Source of the DNA: Diadophis punctatus similis
Lineage: Eukaryota; Chordata; Lepidosauria; Squamata; Dipsadidae
Length of the DNA stretch: 64,000 nt
NCBI GenBank assembly: GCA_023053685.1
Contig: JALIGW010000146.1
Span: 97,001-161,000, forward strand
Direction of reading: 5' to 3'
Positions 30,238 through 42,227 of the stretch are shown piece by piece. Position 1 is the first letter of the stretch, and every line of letters begins with the position of its first letter. The position numbers were made by a program, and so were the translations under genes. Under the pieces are notes generated by a model. That model had not been told where the DNA came from and made no database searches. It saw only the letters and a list, made by a program, of their open reading frames with translations.

Positions 30238-30647
30238 TATCAGAAGAGCACATCTTCCTTTTCCTGTCCTTACCACTTTCTGTAGAGGGACAACTGAATG
30301 CATCCTGTCATATTGTATTACTGTTTGGTTTGGAAGCATTACTGTTTTGGACAGGAAGGCTGTGCAGAGTGGTGAGGATGGCAGAAAAGATAATTAGAAG
30401 TTCACTCCCTTCTGTCCCTTCATTCACTCCCTTCATGATATATGAACACTACTTGAACAGGGTCCTTTGTATTGTCAAGGACGCTACACATGCTCTCCGT
30501 GACCAGTTTTCTTGTTATGTTCTGGAATGGGTCTTCGTGGTATCCCAAGAAGAGCAACTAGATTCTGTAATACTTTTGTACCATATAGTATCAACCTTGT
30601 TAACTCTCAAGACTTTTTTCCACTATGTATTCAAATGTCTGTTATTA

Positions 30648-30687
<40 letters not shown>

Positions 30688-30790
30688 TTGTGTGTATTTA
30701 TATATAAGAGCAGGCATCAGAATTTCACTTTTTAATGTGTGCTACTGTGTACGCAGAAAAAGTGATAATAAAGGTTATCTTATCTCTCTT
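30238..30790 (+). mobile_element. L2-like LINE 3' end, copy 2
   Basis: Repeats the coding block of copy 1 (HLPFPVLTTFCRGTTE, RMAEKIIRSSLPS, TRFCNTFVPYSINLVNS), with a TG tract at 30649-30684. The 3' end has ATAAAGGTTATCTTATCT. The two copies are in tandem. Confidence 0.75.
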
Positions 30791-30799
30791 ATCTTTAAG

Positions 30800-31310
30800 A
30801 ATGCTGAAAGATGGACATGAACTGAACATTTAATAGGCCTGAAATTAATAGAACAAAAGAAAAAATATTATCTATTCCAATAATAAATTACAGTTCATAA
30901 AAAAATATCGATGGCTGATTAAATCCAAGTTAGGATCTACATACTGTATCATACATTACAAGGGCAATTTGAAATTGTACGCTTGAAGGAACTCTGTGGG
31001 TGGGTTGCTAAGCTGCTCTTACCAGATGCCCAAAGACAGTGAAGCATAAAAGTACAGCAGAAAGAGAATTTTGGCGATGGGTTTAAAAGGAGAATCTTAA
31101 ATAAAATAAAATAAAAATCCTATTTCTAAGCAGTGTGTGAGGAGAATTTACAAGATTTAATTCACACCACATTATTGTAACAACAAGGTTCCTAAAAACT
31201 GATTTCAGATCAAAAGACCCTGACAGCTAATCCCGAAAAATGCACACATCTTGGACTATAGTAAAGTTAAAACATTTTTAGTTAAAACATTCTTTGTCAG
31301 TATTTCCTGA
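30800..31310. other. No feature recognised
   Basis: AT-rich intron 1 sequence without recognisable repeats or exons. Confidence 0.4.
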
Positions 31311-31384
31311 ATACAGGTAATCCTCAGCTTACGACCACAATTAAGCCCAACTTAATTAAGTGAGTCTTAAACTTGCCAAGTTTG

Positions 31385-31725
31385 AAGACCTTTTGTTAAC
31401 TGAGAAAAATAAATTGTAGAGGCAATGAATCTTTTCCTTCGGAAACCAATTTATGATAAAATAGACCAGAGTATAAAGTCTAATAATAAAATATTTATTT
31501 CGGTACAAAAGAAATATAAAAACCTAAATCTTAATGATTACATCTTGACAGATCAAAATATGCGTCCTTCTCAATGAAGGACCACAGCAGAAGTAAGGGG
31601 AGGGGTACAAAGGAATTTCACATCTGCGCAGATCACATCCCATGTGACTGCTTCACTTTGCTAAGAACCTCTGGGTCATAATGTCTGACATGTGAATACA
31701 TATGAGTACAGCTGACAATTAGAAA
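31385..31725 (-). mobile_element. LTR-like repeat, copy a
   Basis: Shares the block GTCTAATAATAAAATATTTA with 43990-44010, followed by TTCGGTACAAAA. On the minus strand this gives AATAAA downstream of a T-rich block, and the outline reads TGTCAG...AACA. No target-site duplication was found, so the class is uncertain. Confidence 0.35.
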
Positions 31726-31845
31726 ATCACCCCCTGACACCCTTGCACCCCTAACCCCTAACCCAGGGGTCTTCAAACTTGACAGCTTTAAGACTAGTGG
31801 ACTTCAACTCCCAGAATTCCACCTCCAGTCATGCTAGATGGGGTA

Positions 31846-32143
31846 ATTAGAAGGCAAAATCACCCCTGTTTTTGCAAAAAATGGCCCATTTTTTGCTCAT
31901 TTTTTTTTTTGCAAAAACAGGGCATGCAGAGGGTTTAGGAAGCTGCATAGCACTCTTAGGGGGTGGGGGAAGGAAAAAATACCCCTGTTTTTGCAAAAAA
32001 TGGCCCCGTTTTCGCAAAAATGGGATGTGGGGGCAGGACTTCAGGAGGCCAAAAATGGCTGTATTCGGTGTATAAGACACACCGACATTTCCACCCTCTT
32101 TTTGGGGCAAAAAGGTACGTCTTATACTCCGAAAAATACAGTA
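31846..32143. mobile_element. Fragment of the 'ccgtattttt' MITE family with tandem interior
   Basis: The right end GTACGTCTTATACTCCGAAA is clear (32115 on). The interior repeats ACCCCTGTTTTTGCAAAAAA twice (31863, 31981). The left end is lost. Confidence 0.5.
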
Positions 32144-32252
32144 CCTCCCTAGTTGCCAGATGACAAACCTAACAGGAAAGGGTTAATTTCACTTTTAGCT
32201 AGTTTAAGGCTTGCATTGATCTCCACTGAATGTGGCTTAACCCATTTACTGC

Positions 32253-32482
32253 AGCAATAGCAATAGCACTTATATACAGCTTCACAGCACTCTCTAAGCG
32301 GTTTACAAAGTCAGCCTATTTCCCCCAACAATCTGGGTCCTCATTTTACCCACCTCGGAAGGATGGAAGGCTGAGTCAACCTTGAGCCGGTGAGATTCAA
32401 ACTGCCAAACTGCTGGCAGCCGGCAGTCAGCAGAAGTAGCCTGCAATGCTGCACTCTAACCACTGCACCACCACAGTCACCC
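32253..32482 (-). mobile_element. tRNA-derived SINE (head family C)
   Basis: Minus-strand orientation, ending at the 'agcaatagcaatagcactta' 3' end seen in the other copies. TSD not clear. Confidence 0.75.
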
Positions 32483-32649
32483 CTAACAAATTTTAAAATG
32501 ATAATCAATTGCAGTCTACTAGTGTAGAAGAATTGTTCATCCATGTTTTATGAGATTGCCAATCACGCTGCTTGGTGCTAATTACCCCCAATTTAAGAAC
32601 CATTGTTCTACTGCAACAGAAATCTAAAGTTAGCCATAGCAATATCTGC

Positions 32650-32962
32650 TCGCGTATGTCCCAAAGATGCTTTTTTCGAGAGGCAACTGGACTTTCTTGG
32701 TTTTTTTTTAAAGACGTTTCGCTTCTCACCCAAGAAGCTTCTTCAGCTCTGACAGGATGGTGGAGAATGGAAGGGTTTATATTCCTTGCAGACAGCTGGT
32801 CATTTGCATCCTTTTAGAGAGCTGTTGAGACCACTTGGAGATTTGCAATAGTAGTGAATATCGGTAGCACGGGTGTAGGATGAGGGGGAAGGTTCATTCT
32901 CCGAGCTTGTGGGTTGGTTTCCGAACGTTTCGTTACCAGGCTAAGTAACATCTTCAGTGGGG
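32650..32962. repeat. Unclassified interspersed repeat
   Basis: Contains AAGACGTTTCGCTTCTCACC and, further on, GGTTTCCGAACGTTTCGTTA. The two blocks also occur separately at 36495, 45470, 43825 and 44355, which shows they belong to one longer element. Confidence 0.55.
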
Positions 32963-32965
32963 TTA

Positions 32966-33578
32966 CCATTCTATAAAGCCTTAGTAAGACCACACCTAGA
33001 GTACTGCATCCAGTTTTGGTCACCATACTATAAAAAAGATGTCGAGACTCTAGAAAAAGTGCAGAGAAGAGCAACAAAGATGATTGGGGACTGGAGGCTA
33101 AAACATATGAAGAATGATTACAGAAACTGGGCATGGCTAGTCTAGTGAAGAGAAGGACCAGGGGAGACATGATAGCAGTCTTCCAATATTTGAGGGGCTG
33201 CCACAGAGAGGAGGGGGTCAAGCTATTTTCCAAGGCACCTGAAGGCCAGACAAGGAATAATGGATGCAAACTGATCAAGGAGAGATTCAACCTAGAAATA
33301 AGGAGTAATTTTCTGACAGTGAGAACAATCAACCAATGGAACAGAAGTTGCCTTCAGAAGTTGTGGGAGCTTCATCACTGGAGGCTTTCAAGAAGAGACT
33401 GGACTGCTATCTGTTAGAAATGGTGTAGGGCAGTGTTTCTCAACCTTGGCAGTTTGAAGATGTGTGGACTTCAACTCCCAGAATTCCACAGCCAGCAACG
33501 CTTCTTCAAACTGCCAAGGTTGAGAAACACTGGTGTAGGGTCTCCTGCTTAGGCAGGGGGTTGGACTAGATGACCTAA
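32966..33578 (+). mobile_element. CR1 LINE 3' end, interrupted by a hairpin MITE
   Basis: Plus-strand frames encode [40 protein letters not shown] and LFSKAPEGQTRNNG, the CR1 ORF2 C-terminus. It ends with GGGTTGGACTAGATGACCT. The MITE at 33431-33532 sits in the 3' UTR. Confidence 0.85.
33431..33532. mobile_element. Hairpin hAT MITE in the CR1 3' UTR
   Basis: CAGTGTTTCTCAACCTTGGC to its complement, with perfect duplications GTGTAGGG (33423-33430, 33533-33540). One arm has lost about 33 bp near the loop. Confidence 0.92.
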
Positions 33579-33579
33579 T

Positions 33580-34340
33580 ACCACTCTATAAAGCCTTAGT
33601 TAGACCACACCTAGAGTACTGCACCCAATTTTGGTCACCACACTACAAAAAAGACATTGAAACTCTAGAGAAAGTGCAGAGGAGAGCAACCAGGATGATA
33701 AAGGGTCTGGAAAATAAAACATACGAAGAGCGATTGCAGGAACTGGGCATGGACAGTCTGGCAAAGAGAAGGACCAGGGGTGACATGATAACAGTGTTCT
33801 AATACTTGAGGAGCCCCTATATATAGCACTTATATACCGCTTCACAGCACTCTCTAAGCGGTTTACAAAGTCAGCCTATTTCCCCCAACAATCTGGGTCT
33901 TCATTTTACCCACCTCGGAAAGAGGGAAGGCTGAGTCAACCTTGAGCAGGTGAGATTCAAACTGCCAAACTGCTGGCAGCCGGCAGTCAGCAAAAGTAGT
34001 CACAGAGAGGAGGGGGTCAGGCTGTTTTTCAAGGCACCAGAAGGCCAGACAAGGAATAATGGATGGAAGCTGACCAAGGAGAGATTCAATCTGGAAATAA
34101 GGAGAAACTTTCTGATGGTGAGAGCGATCAACCAGTGGAACAGCTTGCCTGCGGAGGGTGTGCGAGCTCCAACACGTGAGACTTTCAAAGGGAGATTGGA
34201 CTGCGATTTGTCTGAAATGGTGTAGGGACTCCTGCTTGAGCGGGGGGGTTGGACTAGATGACCTACAAGGTCCCTTCCAACTCTAATAATCTGAAATCTG
34301 TAACCTACAAGGCCCCTTCCAACTCTGTTATTCTGTATTC
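33580..34340 (+). mobile_element. CR1 LINE 3' end, second copy, interrupted by a SINE
   Basis: Starts TACCACTCTATAAAGCCTTA within the end of the previous copy, reads the same CR1 coding block, is broken by the SINE at 33816-33999, and resumes at CACAGAGAGGAGGGGGTCAG to finish at ACTCTGTTATTCTG. Confidence 0.8.
33816..33999 (-). mobile_element. tRNA-derived SINE (head family C), head-truncated
   Basis: Nearly identical to 32265-32445. The 3' end (GCACTTATATACCGCTTCAC on the plus strand) is complete and the head is missing. Confidence 0.75.
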
Positions 34341-34397
34341 TGTATTCAGGTGTGGGTGTGTCCAGTGTGGGTCTTAGAGGTTTAAATGTGTCCTCAG

Positions 34398-34951
34398 CAG
34401 GGGCGGGTTCCTAATTTTTTTACTATCACTCTGTGGGCGTGGCTTATTTTGTGGGTGTGGCTTGCCAACCATATGACTGGGTGGGCATGGCTTGCTGGCC
34501 ATGTGACCAGGTGGGCGTGGCTTCTCAGACTGCTGAAGGGAGGGGAACGGAGATAGGTCCTGCCGCCCATTCCCCCTCCCCTCAGCAGCTCGAGAAGCCT
34601 CGAACGTGCGAAAATGCCTGGGATTATCACCGCGCGTTCGTGGCTTCTCGGACTGCTGAAGGGAGGGGAATGGAGATAGCTCCTGCTGCCCGTTCTTTCA
34701 GTGTCTCACGCGCTCCCTCAGCCATCCTCCCCTGCTTGGACTCACTGTGGGGTAGGAAGGCAGCGCATGCGCAGTGCCGGAAGCTCGGCTTCTGGGCATG
34801 CGCAGAAGAAAATTTTCAAAAAAAAATAAATTTTTTTTTTTTAAATGGCAGCACCCAGGCACCGGCAACCGACCGCACCGGTACTGTGACGTCACCAGCG
34901 GGCCGCTACCGGTGCTATAGAGTGGACCGCACCGGTAGGAACCCACCACTG
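34398..34951 (+). mobile_element. GC-rich non-autonomous hAT element ('caggggcgggttcct' family)
   Basis: CAGGGGCGGGTTCCTA to TAGGAACCCACCACTG, with perfect duplications GTCCTCAG (34390-34397, 34952-34959). Inserted in the unclassified repeat that continues at 34960-35190. Confidence 0.93.
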
Positions 34952-34959
34952 GTCCTCAG

Positions 34960-35190
34960 GGTCACCTTAGTAGTGCAAATGGGTGTGGAGCCTTCTTGGA
35001 ACTGCTGACAGGACTGTGTTGTAGACGAGATAAATGATGCCGTATCCTTCCCCCTCTGTTAACAGAGAGCTGTTCAATTTTGACATAGGGGGAAAAAAAC
35101 CAGAAAGTCCAGTTGCCTCTTGAACAAAGCACCTTTGGAAAAACTATGCCCTGGATGACTGAGAATCCCCATAGACATCTGCTCACATAG
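34960..35190 (-). repeat. Unclassified interspersed repeat, continuation
   Basis: GTGCAAATGGGTGTGGAGCC and the later CCAGAAAGTCCAGTTGCCTC are shared with 24030 and 36530. Confidence 0.5.
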
Positions 35191-35207
35191 CAAATAGGTT
35201 TTCCTAT

Positions 35208-35605
35208 ACAGGTAGTGCTCAACTTACAACAGTTCGTTTAGTGACCATTCAAAGTTACAATAGCACCGAAACAAGTGACTTATGACCATTTTTCACATTT
35301 ACAACCGTGGCAACATCCCCATCGTCATGTGATCCAAAGTCAGACACTGGGCTACTGACTCATATTTATGACGGCTGCAGTGTCCCCGGGGTCACGTGAT
35401 TCCCCTTTTGCGACTTTCTCCCAAGCAAAGTCAATGGGGAAGCCAGGTTCACTTTAACAGCTGTGTTACTAACTTAATCACTGCATGATTCACTTAATAG
35501 CTGTGGCAAGAAAGGCCATAAAGTGGGGCAAAATTCATTTAACAACTGTCCCACTTAGCAACAAACATTTTGAGCTCAGCTGCGGTCGTAAGTCGAAGAC
35601 TACCA
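35208..35605 (-). mobile_element. Tc/mariner-like MITE
   Basis: ACAGGTAGTGCTCAACTTAC to GGTCGTAAGTCGAAGACTAC, reverse orientation, about full length. Confidence 0.75.
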
Positions 35606-35871
35606 TTCAGAAGCAAAGTTCTTTATTCTTTACCCTTATCATTCCGGTTTCAAATTAACTGCCCAGGTAAACCTGGAGATTATGTGAGCATGGATTGATT
35701 GCGGGCAGCACGTAATTCTGATGCTTCCATTTGTTGCTCTTAATTTTAAGCCATCAAGACTTCAAAGCAGTTATGGCTTTTGGGATCTTAAACCACTGAC
35801 TAGACATATGAGTAGCTTAAAAACCTCTGCTTGCACAGACAGTACTACTGAAATATATGCGAGAGCTACCC

Positions 35872-36224
35872 GTATTTTTCAGCGTATAAGACGCACCTTT
35901 TTCCCCCCTAAAAGAGGCTGAAAATTTGGGTGCGTCTTATACTCCGAATGTAGCTCTCTTTTTTTTGAAGCTTTTTTCCCTAGCCCTAACGAGGTGCTAA
36001 GGATCTTCCCGGCTTGCAGGATTTTTTTCATTGCTACTCCCTCCAAATAAGGTTTTTTCCAGCCCTAACCAGGGGATAAAATAATGTGCTGAAGCTGACC
36101 AGACTAAGGACGCTAGCCAGATGAATACCTGGTAGGTAGATTTCCCCCCCCCCTATTTTCTTCCCCAAAAACTAAGGTGCATCTTATACTCCGGTGCGTC
36201 TTATACTGCAAAAAAATACAGTAG
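35872..36224. mobile_element. MITE, 'ccgtattttt' inverted-end family
   Basis: Begins CCGTATTTTTCAGCGTATAA and ends TTATACTGCAAAAAAATACAG; interior shared with 19107-19603 (ACCAGGGGATAAAATAATGT). Confidence 0.75.
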
Positions 36225-36309
36225 TTGGTGTCATGATTAAGGCGTCAGGCTGGAAATCAGGAGACCGGGAGTTCTAGCCTTAGCACAAAACCCACTAGGT
36301 GACTTTAGG

Positions 36310-36565
36310 CCAGTCAAAAGTCTGTAGAGATTCTCAGTCATCCAGGTCATGGTTGTCCCAAAGGTGCTTTTTCAGGAGGCAATTTTTAAATTAATTTAAT
36401 TAATTTAAATTAAATTTTTAATTACCAGCTGTCTTCAAGGAATATAAATCCTTCCATTCCCCACTATCCTGTCAGAGCTGAAGAAGCTTCTTGGATGAGA
36501 AGCGAAACGTCTTCAAAAGAAAAAACAAGAAAGTCCAGTTGCCTCCTTTAAAAAAAGCACTTTTG
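36310..36565 (-). repeat. Unclassified interspersed repeat
   Basis: GAAGAAGCTTCTTGGATGAG and GCGAAACGTCTTCAAAAG, as at 45450-45490. An AATT-rich insertion occupies about 36385-36420. Confidence 0.5.
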
Positions 36566-36569
36566 GGAC

Positions 36570-38100
36570 TTAGGCCAGTCACTTTCTCTCAGCCCTAGGA
36601 AGGAGGCAATGGCAAACTACTTCTCAAAAACCTTGCCAAGAAAACTTCAGGGAACCTGTCCAGGCGGTCTCCAAGAATTTGACACAATTGAACAGAAGTT
36701 AAAAAAAAGTAAAAATAAAAATCCACCATGCTAACTTTTTCAAAGAAAATACTTGGTTAAGAAGAAGAATACATGAAAAAGAACCAGCTACAGATACCAA
36801 ATGGATTATTCACACAATTCCGCTGTATATAAAAATCTCTGCTTTGAGTTTCTCCCCTTTTTGATCCCTTCAAATGATCCTTTGAAGTGGCAAGAGTTGA
36901 AGCAAATGATTCACACTTACGTCTTAAGCTTTTTGTCAAGAAAGAGAGCAGGCACAGATGTATTGATACTATAACTGAATCAGCACCTATTAACTAAACA
37001 ATGCTGTACCAAACATGCTCAGTATGGGAACTACATGCCTCAGATTTTCAAAAGATTAGAAGTTTGGGTAAAAAAAATCAATTGTATTCTTTTTGCATGC
37101 CTTATTTTTTAATACTCAGCATGGGACTCAGTCTCAAGATATAAAACCAATAAATGGAAACAATTTCATTCTAAAAAATGTTACCAACTTTGAGGGCTGA
37201 AGTACAATGCCAACTAGACAGCCTTAAGATTGAAAGCCTTGAGATTGATTTACATCTATTTTCCTCCTTCATATCATTTTTGTGTCACAAGTGTCTAAAA
37301 AGACTGACAAATAGTCGGCTTATCTGCAAGGTCATCACATTCCCTTTTTAGAAAAGCACAACCTGTGTAATAATGAGAAGTTTCTAAGAAGGGAAGGCAA
37401 GAGGCCACAAACTTTGGCCCAGTCACAATCTTTCTCAACCCAACACACCTTACAAGGTTGTTGTTGTTGTGGGGAAAATCGGAGAAAAGAAAAATTATGT
37501 TCGTCACATTGAGTTATTTATAAAAATAGTAATGGTGCAATATGAATACACACCTAAAATTATTTACATACATAAATAAATAACTTCCAAAAGCGCAAGA
37601 TGTCAAGTATTTCTAAGGATTTGAACAGTCATTAAGGCAGTGTTTTTCAATCTTGGGGGCTTGATGCTCCTGTGGACTTCAATTCCCAGAATTCCCCAGC
37701 CAGCATGTGTTACGTAGTAATAATGTCATATGTACAGTATATGACATATGTATATACATATGTATATGACATACGGTCATAATATAGTGATGACATGTTA
37801 TATGTTGCACAAATGCAGATAAGTGTATGGCACAAATACAGCCACTTTTTAGCCAGATCTGCCCAACTTTTTCCAACTTGAGATTTTTCACAAGTTTTGA
37901 ATTTCAACTCAAACCAGCATAAAAGCAAGATACTGAGTAGATAAGGAGGGTGTGCATTCTGATCTCCATTCATAAACTCTGGCTGGGAATGTGCAGCACT
38001 GTAGTGGACACCCCCATAGAATTATAAATGTACCAATAAAGAAGAATATTTATAGCTCAGGGTTGAAACCACTCAATTATAAATGTCCCTCAAGACGGAC
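36570..38100. other. No gene; mostly unrecognised sequence
   Basis: One half of a hairpin MITE is visible at 37640-37705 (TGGACTTCAATTCCCAGAAT). A TATG-rich palindromic patch occupies 37730-37780. The rest is unrecognised. Confidence 0.45.
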
Positions 38101-38189
38101 CATAACAGTACAGAATAACAGAGTGGAAGGGATCTTGGAGGTCTTCTAGTCCAATCTCCTGTTCAAGCAAGAAACCCTATACCTAAAAT

Positions 38190-38930
38190 GGACACCTAAC
38201 ATCAAAAACGTCATCAAAAAAGCACAACAAAGAATGTTCTTTCTGCGCCAACTCAGGAAGCTCAAACTGCCCAAGGAGCTGCTGATACAGTTCTACAGAG
38301 GAATTATTGAGTCTGTCATCTGCACTTCTATAACTGTCTGGTTCGGTTCTGCAACCCAACAAGACAGACACAGACTTCAGAGGATAATCAGAACTGCAGA
38401 AAAAACAATTGTGACCAACCTGCCTTCCATTGAGGACCTGTATACTGCACGAGTCAAAAAGAGGGCTGTGAAAATATTTACAGACCCCTCGCATCCTGGA
38501 TATAAATTGTTTCAACTCCTACCCTCAAAACGAAGCTATAGAGCACTGCACACCAGAACAACTAGACGCAATAACAGTTTTTCCCCGAACGCCATCACTC
38601 TGCTAAACAAATAATTCTCTCAACACTGTCTAACTATTCACTAAGTCAGCATTACTATTATTATTAATCTTCTCATCGTTCCTATCACCCATCTCCTCCC
38701 ACTTATGACTGTATGACTGTAACTTGTTGCTTGTATCTTTACGATTTATATTGTTTCCTAGTATGATTTGATTGCTTATTTGTATCCTATGACAATCATT
38801 AAGTGTTGTACCTTATGATTCTTGACGAAAGTATCTTGTCTTTTTTTTTATGTACACTGAGAGCATATGCACCAAAGACAAATTCTTTGTGTGTCCAATC
38901 ACACTTGGCCAATAAAGAATTCTAATCTAA
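38190..38930 (+). mobile_element. L2-like LINE 3' end with AATCT tail
   Basis: A 126-codon open frame (38234-38614) reads MFFLRQLRKLKLPKELLIQF, RGIIESVICTSITVWFGSAT and YRALHTRTTRRNNSF, the C-terminus of an L2-group ORF2. It ends with TTGGCCAATAAAGAATTC, then a pentanucleotide repeat. Confidence 0.85.
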
Positions 38931-39012
38931 TCTAATCTAATCTAATCTAATCTAATCTAATCTAATCTAATCTAATCTAATCTATTCTATTCTATTCTAT
39001 TCTATTCTAATC
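38920..39012. repeat. TAATC/TATTC pentanucleotide microsatellite joining two LINE tails
   Basis: About 12 TAATC units then about 5 TATTC units. It follows the 3' end of a plus-strand LINE and abuts the 3' end of a minus-strand CR1. Confidence 0.9.
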
Positions 39013-39420
39013 TATCCCATTTCAGATAAATGGTTGTCCATTCTCTTCTTTAAAATCTCCAGTGCTAAAAGTATCCACAACTTCTGGAGGCAAGTTGTTC
39101 CACTGATTAATTGTTCTGTCAGGAAATTTCTCCTTAGTTCTAAGTTGCTTCTCTCCTTGATGAGTTTCCACCCGTTGCTTCTTGTTCTACCCTCAGGTGC
39201 TTTGAAGAATAATTTGACTCCCTCTTCTTTGTGGCGACCCCTGAGATATTGGAACACTGCTATCCTGTCATCCCTAGTCCTTCTTTTCATTAAACTAGAC
39301 AAACCCAATTCCAGCAACCGTTCTTCATATGTTTTAGCCTCCAGTCCCCTAATCATCTTTGTTGCTCTTCTCTGCACTGTTTCCAGAGGCTCAACATCTT
39401 TCCTTTCACCACAAAATGTT
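39013..39420 (-). mobile_element. CR1 LINE 3' end
   Basis: The minus strand encodes [40 protein letters not shown] and LFFKAPEGRTRSNGWKLIKE in one 121-codon frame. Confidence 0.88.
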
Positions 39421-39506
39421 TCTTTTCACCACAAAATCAGGAAGAGACATCATTTGAGCTACTGAATTTCACCTCCTGCCTAGTGCAGGAATCCAGATTA
39501 TTCAGT

Positions 39507-39898
39507 ACAGGCAGTCCTCGACCTACGACCACAATTGAGCCCAACATTTTTGTGGCTAAATGACACATTTGTTAAGTGAATTTTGACCCATTTTACGACT
39601 TTCCTTTCCCACAGTTGTGAAGCGAATCACTGCAGTTGATAAGTTAGTATCATGGTTGTTAAGTGAACCTGGCTTCCCCACTGACTTTGTTTGTGAGGTG
39701 GTCGCAAAAGGGGATCGCGTGACAGTGCGGCTGTCATAAATATGAGTCAGTCGCCAAGCGTCTGAATTTTGATCACATGGTCATGGGGATGCTACAAAGG
39801 TCATACATGTGAGACACTGTCATAAGTCACTTTTTTCAGTGTGGCTGTAACTTTGAACGGTCACTAAATGAACCGTTGTAAGTCGAAGACTACCTGTA
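39507..39898 (+). mobile_element. Tc/mariner-like MITE
   Basis: ACAGGCAGTCCTCGACCTAC to GTAAGTCGAAGACTACCTGT; about 392 bp. Confidence 0.78.
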
Positions 39899-40295
39899 TC
39901 CGAGATAAATGGTCATTTCTTGATTTCACGTGGGCACATTCAGAGAAGAGATCTGAGCCAGTTCTTTACATTGACAGTTCTGCTCTCAAAGCGTTTCTAC
40001 TATTAGGATTTATTTTTTCTAAAAGTACCATAAATCGAAATTTACTTTGTTACTTAAATGCATTAGTCCATAACTCTGGAAGGGAAGAGCACAGGTCTTG
40101 AGCTTCTGTGGGACACTAATTTATTTAAAAGATCTGTATGGCCAGCCATCTTATAGCCCACGGGTGAGTGGGTGGGAAGGTGGGGAAGACCTGATACTTT
40201 CCCAAAAATATTATCATATTGCCCCAACATCTTTTTTCCCCAAAGCCAAACAACTTCTATTTCTTCCATCTCTCTTCACAAAACGTAGCTGCTGC

Positions 40296-40683
40296 ACGTA
40301 GTCCTCGACTTGCAACCATAATTAAGGCCCAAATTTCCGCCACTAAGCATGACAGTTGTTAAGAGAGTTTTGGTCAATTTTTATCACCTTTCTTGCCACA
40401 GTTATTAAGTGAATTGCTGCAATTGTTAAGTTAGTAACACTGTTGTTAAGTGAATCTGGCTTCCCCGTTGACTTTGCTTGTCAGTAGGTCGCAAAAGGCG
40501 ATCCCAGGATCCCACAACTGTCATAAGTACATGCCAGTTGCCAAGCATCCGAATTTTGATCATGTGACCATGGGGATGCTGCAACAATCATAAGTGTGAA
40601 AAACAATCATAAGGCACTTGCTTTCAGTGGTGTTGCAACAGCAAACGGTCACTAAATGAATAGCTGTAAATTGAGGACTACCT
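40296..40683 (+). mobile_element. Tc/mariner-like MITE
   Basis: GTAGTCCTCGACTTGCAACC to AAATTGAGGACTACCTAC; about 388 bp. Confidence 0.75.
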
Positions 40684-40849
40684 ACAGTTTCCTGATCACC
40701 TCTGCTACCCCTTCTCGGAAACTCCTGCAATTCTTCAGATTCCTTTTTAGCTCACGGCACCCAGAAATTGTTAAGATCCTCAAGGTGGGACCCAAACCAG
40801 GCCGAATGAACAGGAACCCCAATTTCTCACGATTTGGAAATAGAATACA

Positions 40850-41228
40850 GGTAGTCCTTGACTTACAACCACAATTGAGCCCCAACATTTCTATTGTTAA
40901 GTGGGTTTTGCCCCATTGTACGACATTCCTTGCCACAGTTGTTAAGTGAATCACTGCAGTTGTTAAGTTAGTAACTTGGTTGTTAAGTGAATCTGGCTTC
41001 CCCATTGACTTGGCTTGTCAGAAGGTCGCCAAAAGGGATTACATGACCCCGGGATGCTGCAACGGTCGTAAGTATGAACCCGTTGCCAAGCATCTGAATT
41101 TTGATCACGAGATCATGGGGATGCTGCAAAGGTGGTAAGTGTGAAAAAAGGGTCATAAGTCACTTTTTTCAGTGTCGTTATAATTTTGAACGGTCTAAAT
41201 GAACTGTTGAAAGTTGAGGACTCCCAGT
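40850..41228 (+). mobile_element. Tc/mariner-like MITE
   Basis: ACAGGTAGTCCTTGACTTAC to AAAGTTGAGGACTCCCAGT; third plus-oriented copy in 1.8 kb. Confidence 0.75.
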
Positions 41229-41332
41229 AGAATTGAATAGAATTCTTTTATTGGCCAAGTGTGATCGGACACACAAGGAATTCAACTCCGGTGCATAAGC
41301 TCACAGTGTACATATAAGATAACTTTATTGTC
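41229..41332 (-). mobile_element. 3' end of the L2-like LINE family
   Basis: GAATTCTTTTATTGGCCAAG and TGTGATCGGACACACAAGGA are the reverse of the 3' end at 38880-38930; the AATAG tail has shrunk to two units. Confidence 0.7.
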
Positions 41333-41580
41333 TTTTTTTTTTACTGTGAGCACACTGGCCCACCTTAAAAATGAAATTCTGCTGCCTGCTCTCAAGAGAA
41401 AGCGTATATCTACCCAAGCACACACATTAACACACCTATACTCATGCTATATACATACATATATACTTGCACCATATATATATATGTGTGTGTGTGTGTG
41501 TGTATACACACACACACATTTTAATCACTGTCCATTTTGAATACATGGCGGAAAGAGGAAACTTATATAAACAGCAAGTA

Positions 41581-41934
41581 AGGTAAAGGTTCCCCTCGTA
41601 CATATGTACTAGTCGTTCCCGAATCTAGGGGGCGGTGCTCATATCCGTTTCAAAGCTGAAGAGCCAGCACTGTCCAAAGAAGTCTCCGTGGTCATGTGGC
41701 CGGCATGACTAAACGGCAAAGGCCCAAGGAACACTATTACCTTCCCACCAAAGGTGGTCCCTATTTTTCTACTTGCATTTTTTACGTGCTTTCGGACTGC
41801 TAGGTTGGCAGAAGCTGGGACAAGTAACGGGAGCTCACCCTGTTACGCGGCGCTTAGGGATTCGAACCGCCGAACTACCGACCTTTCGATCTACAAGCTC
41901 AGTGTCTTAGCCACTGAGCCACCGCATCCCATCA
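41581..41934 (-). mobile_element. Sauria-type SINE
   Basis: Read on the minus strand: GGGATGCGGTGGCTCAGTGG (tRNA head), B box GGTTCGAATCC, then CCACCTTTGGTGGGAAGGTA and a GGGGAACCTTTACCTTAC tail. This is the classical squamate SINE whose tail resembles BovB. A direct repeat AACAGCAAGTA lies at 41570-41580 and near 41935-41945. Confidence 0.92.
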
Positions 41935-42141
41935 ACAGCAAGTAATAGGTCATAAATCATAGTTACAATCATGAACCGTAAGTTACCAACAACAATGGAT
42001 AAATCCTAAGACACCAATAAGAGAAGACCATGGGAAAGATGGGAAAGGATGAGAAATTGAAATTGAGGCTTCCTTCGAGCCTCATCTTTAAACTGCCCAG
42101 CATCTTTTGCCTGCAGCCTCCTCCCCATCCCAGCAGGACCT

Positions 42142-42174
42142 GAATCTGCCACCCACTATTATTCCAAGATCTTT

Positions 42175-42227
<53 letters not shown>

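Noticed and set aside
31731..31765. Short CCCTAACCC-like run suggesting an interstitial telomere repeat
   Set aside because: Only about two imperfect units, and the reading CCCCTAACCC is not the TTAGGG register over any length.
38234..38614. A 126-codon open frame as a host gene
   Set aside because: It matches the C-terminus of an L2-group LINE reverse transcriptase and ends in a LINE tail with microsatellite.
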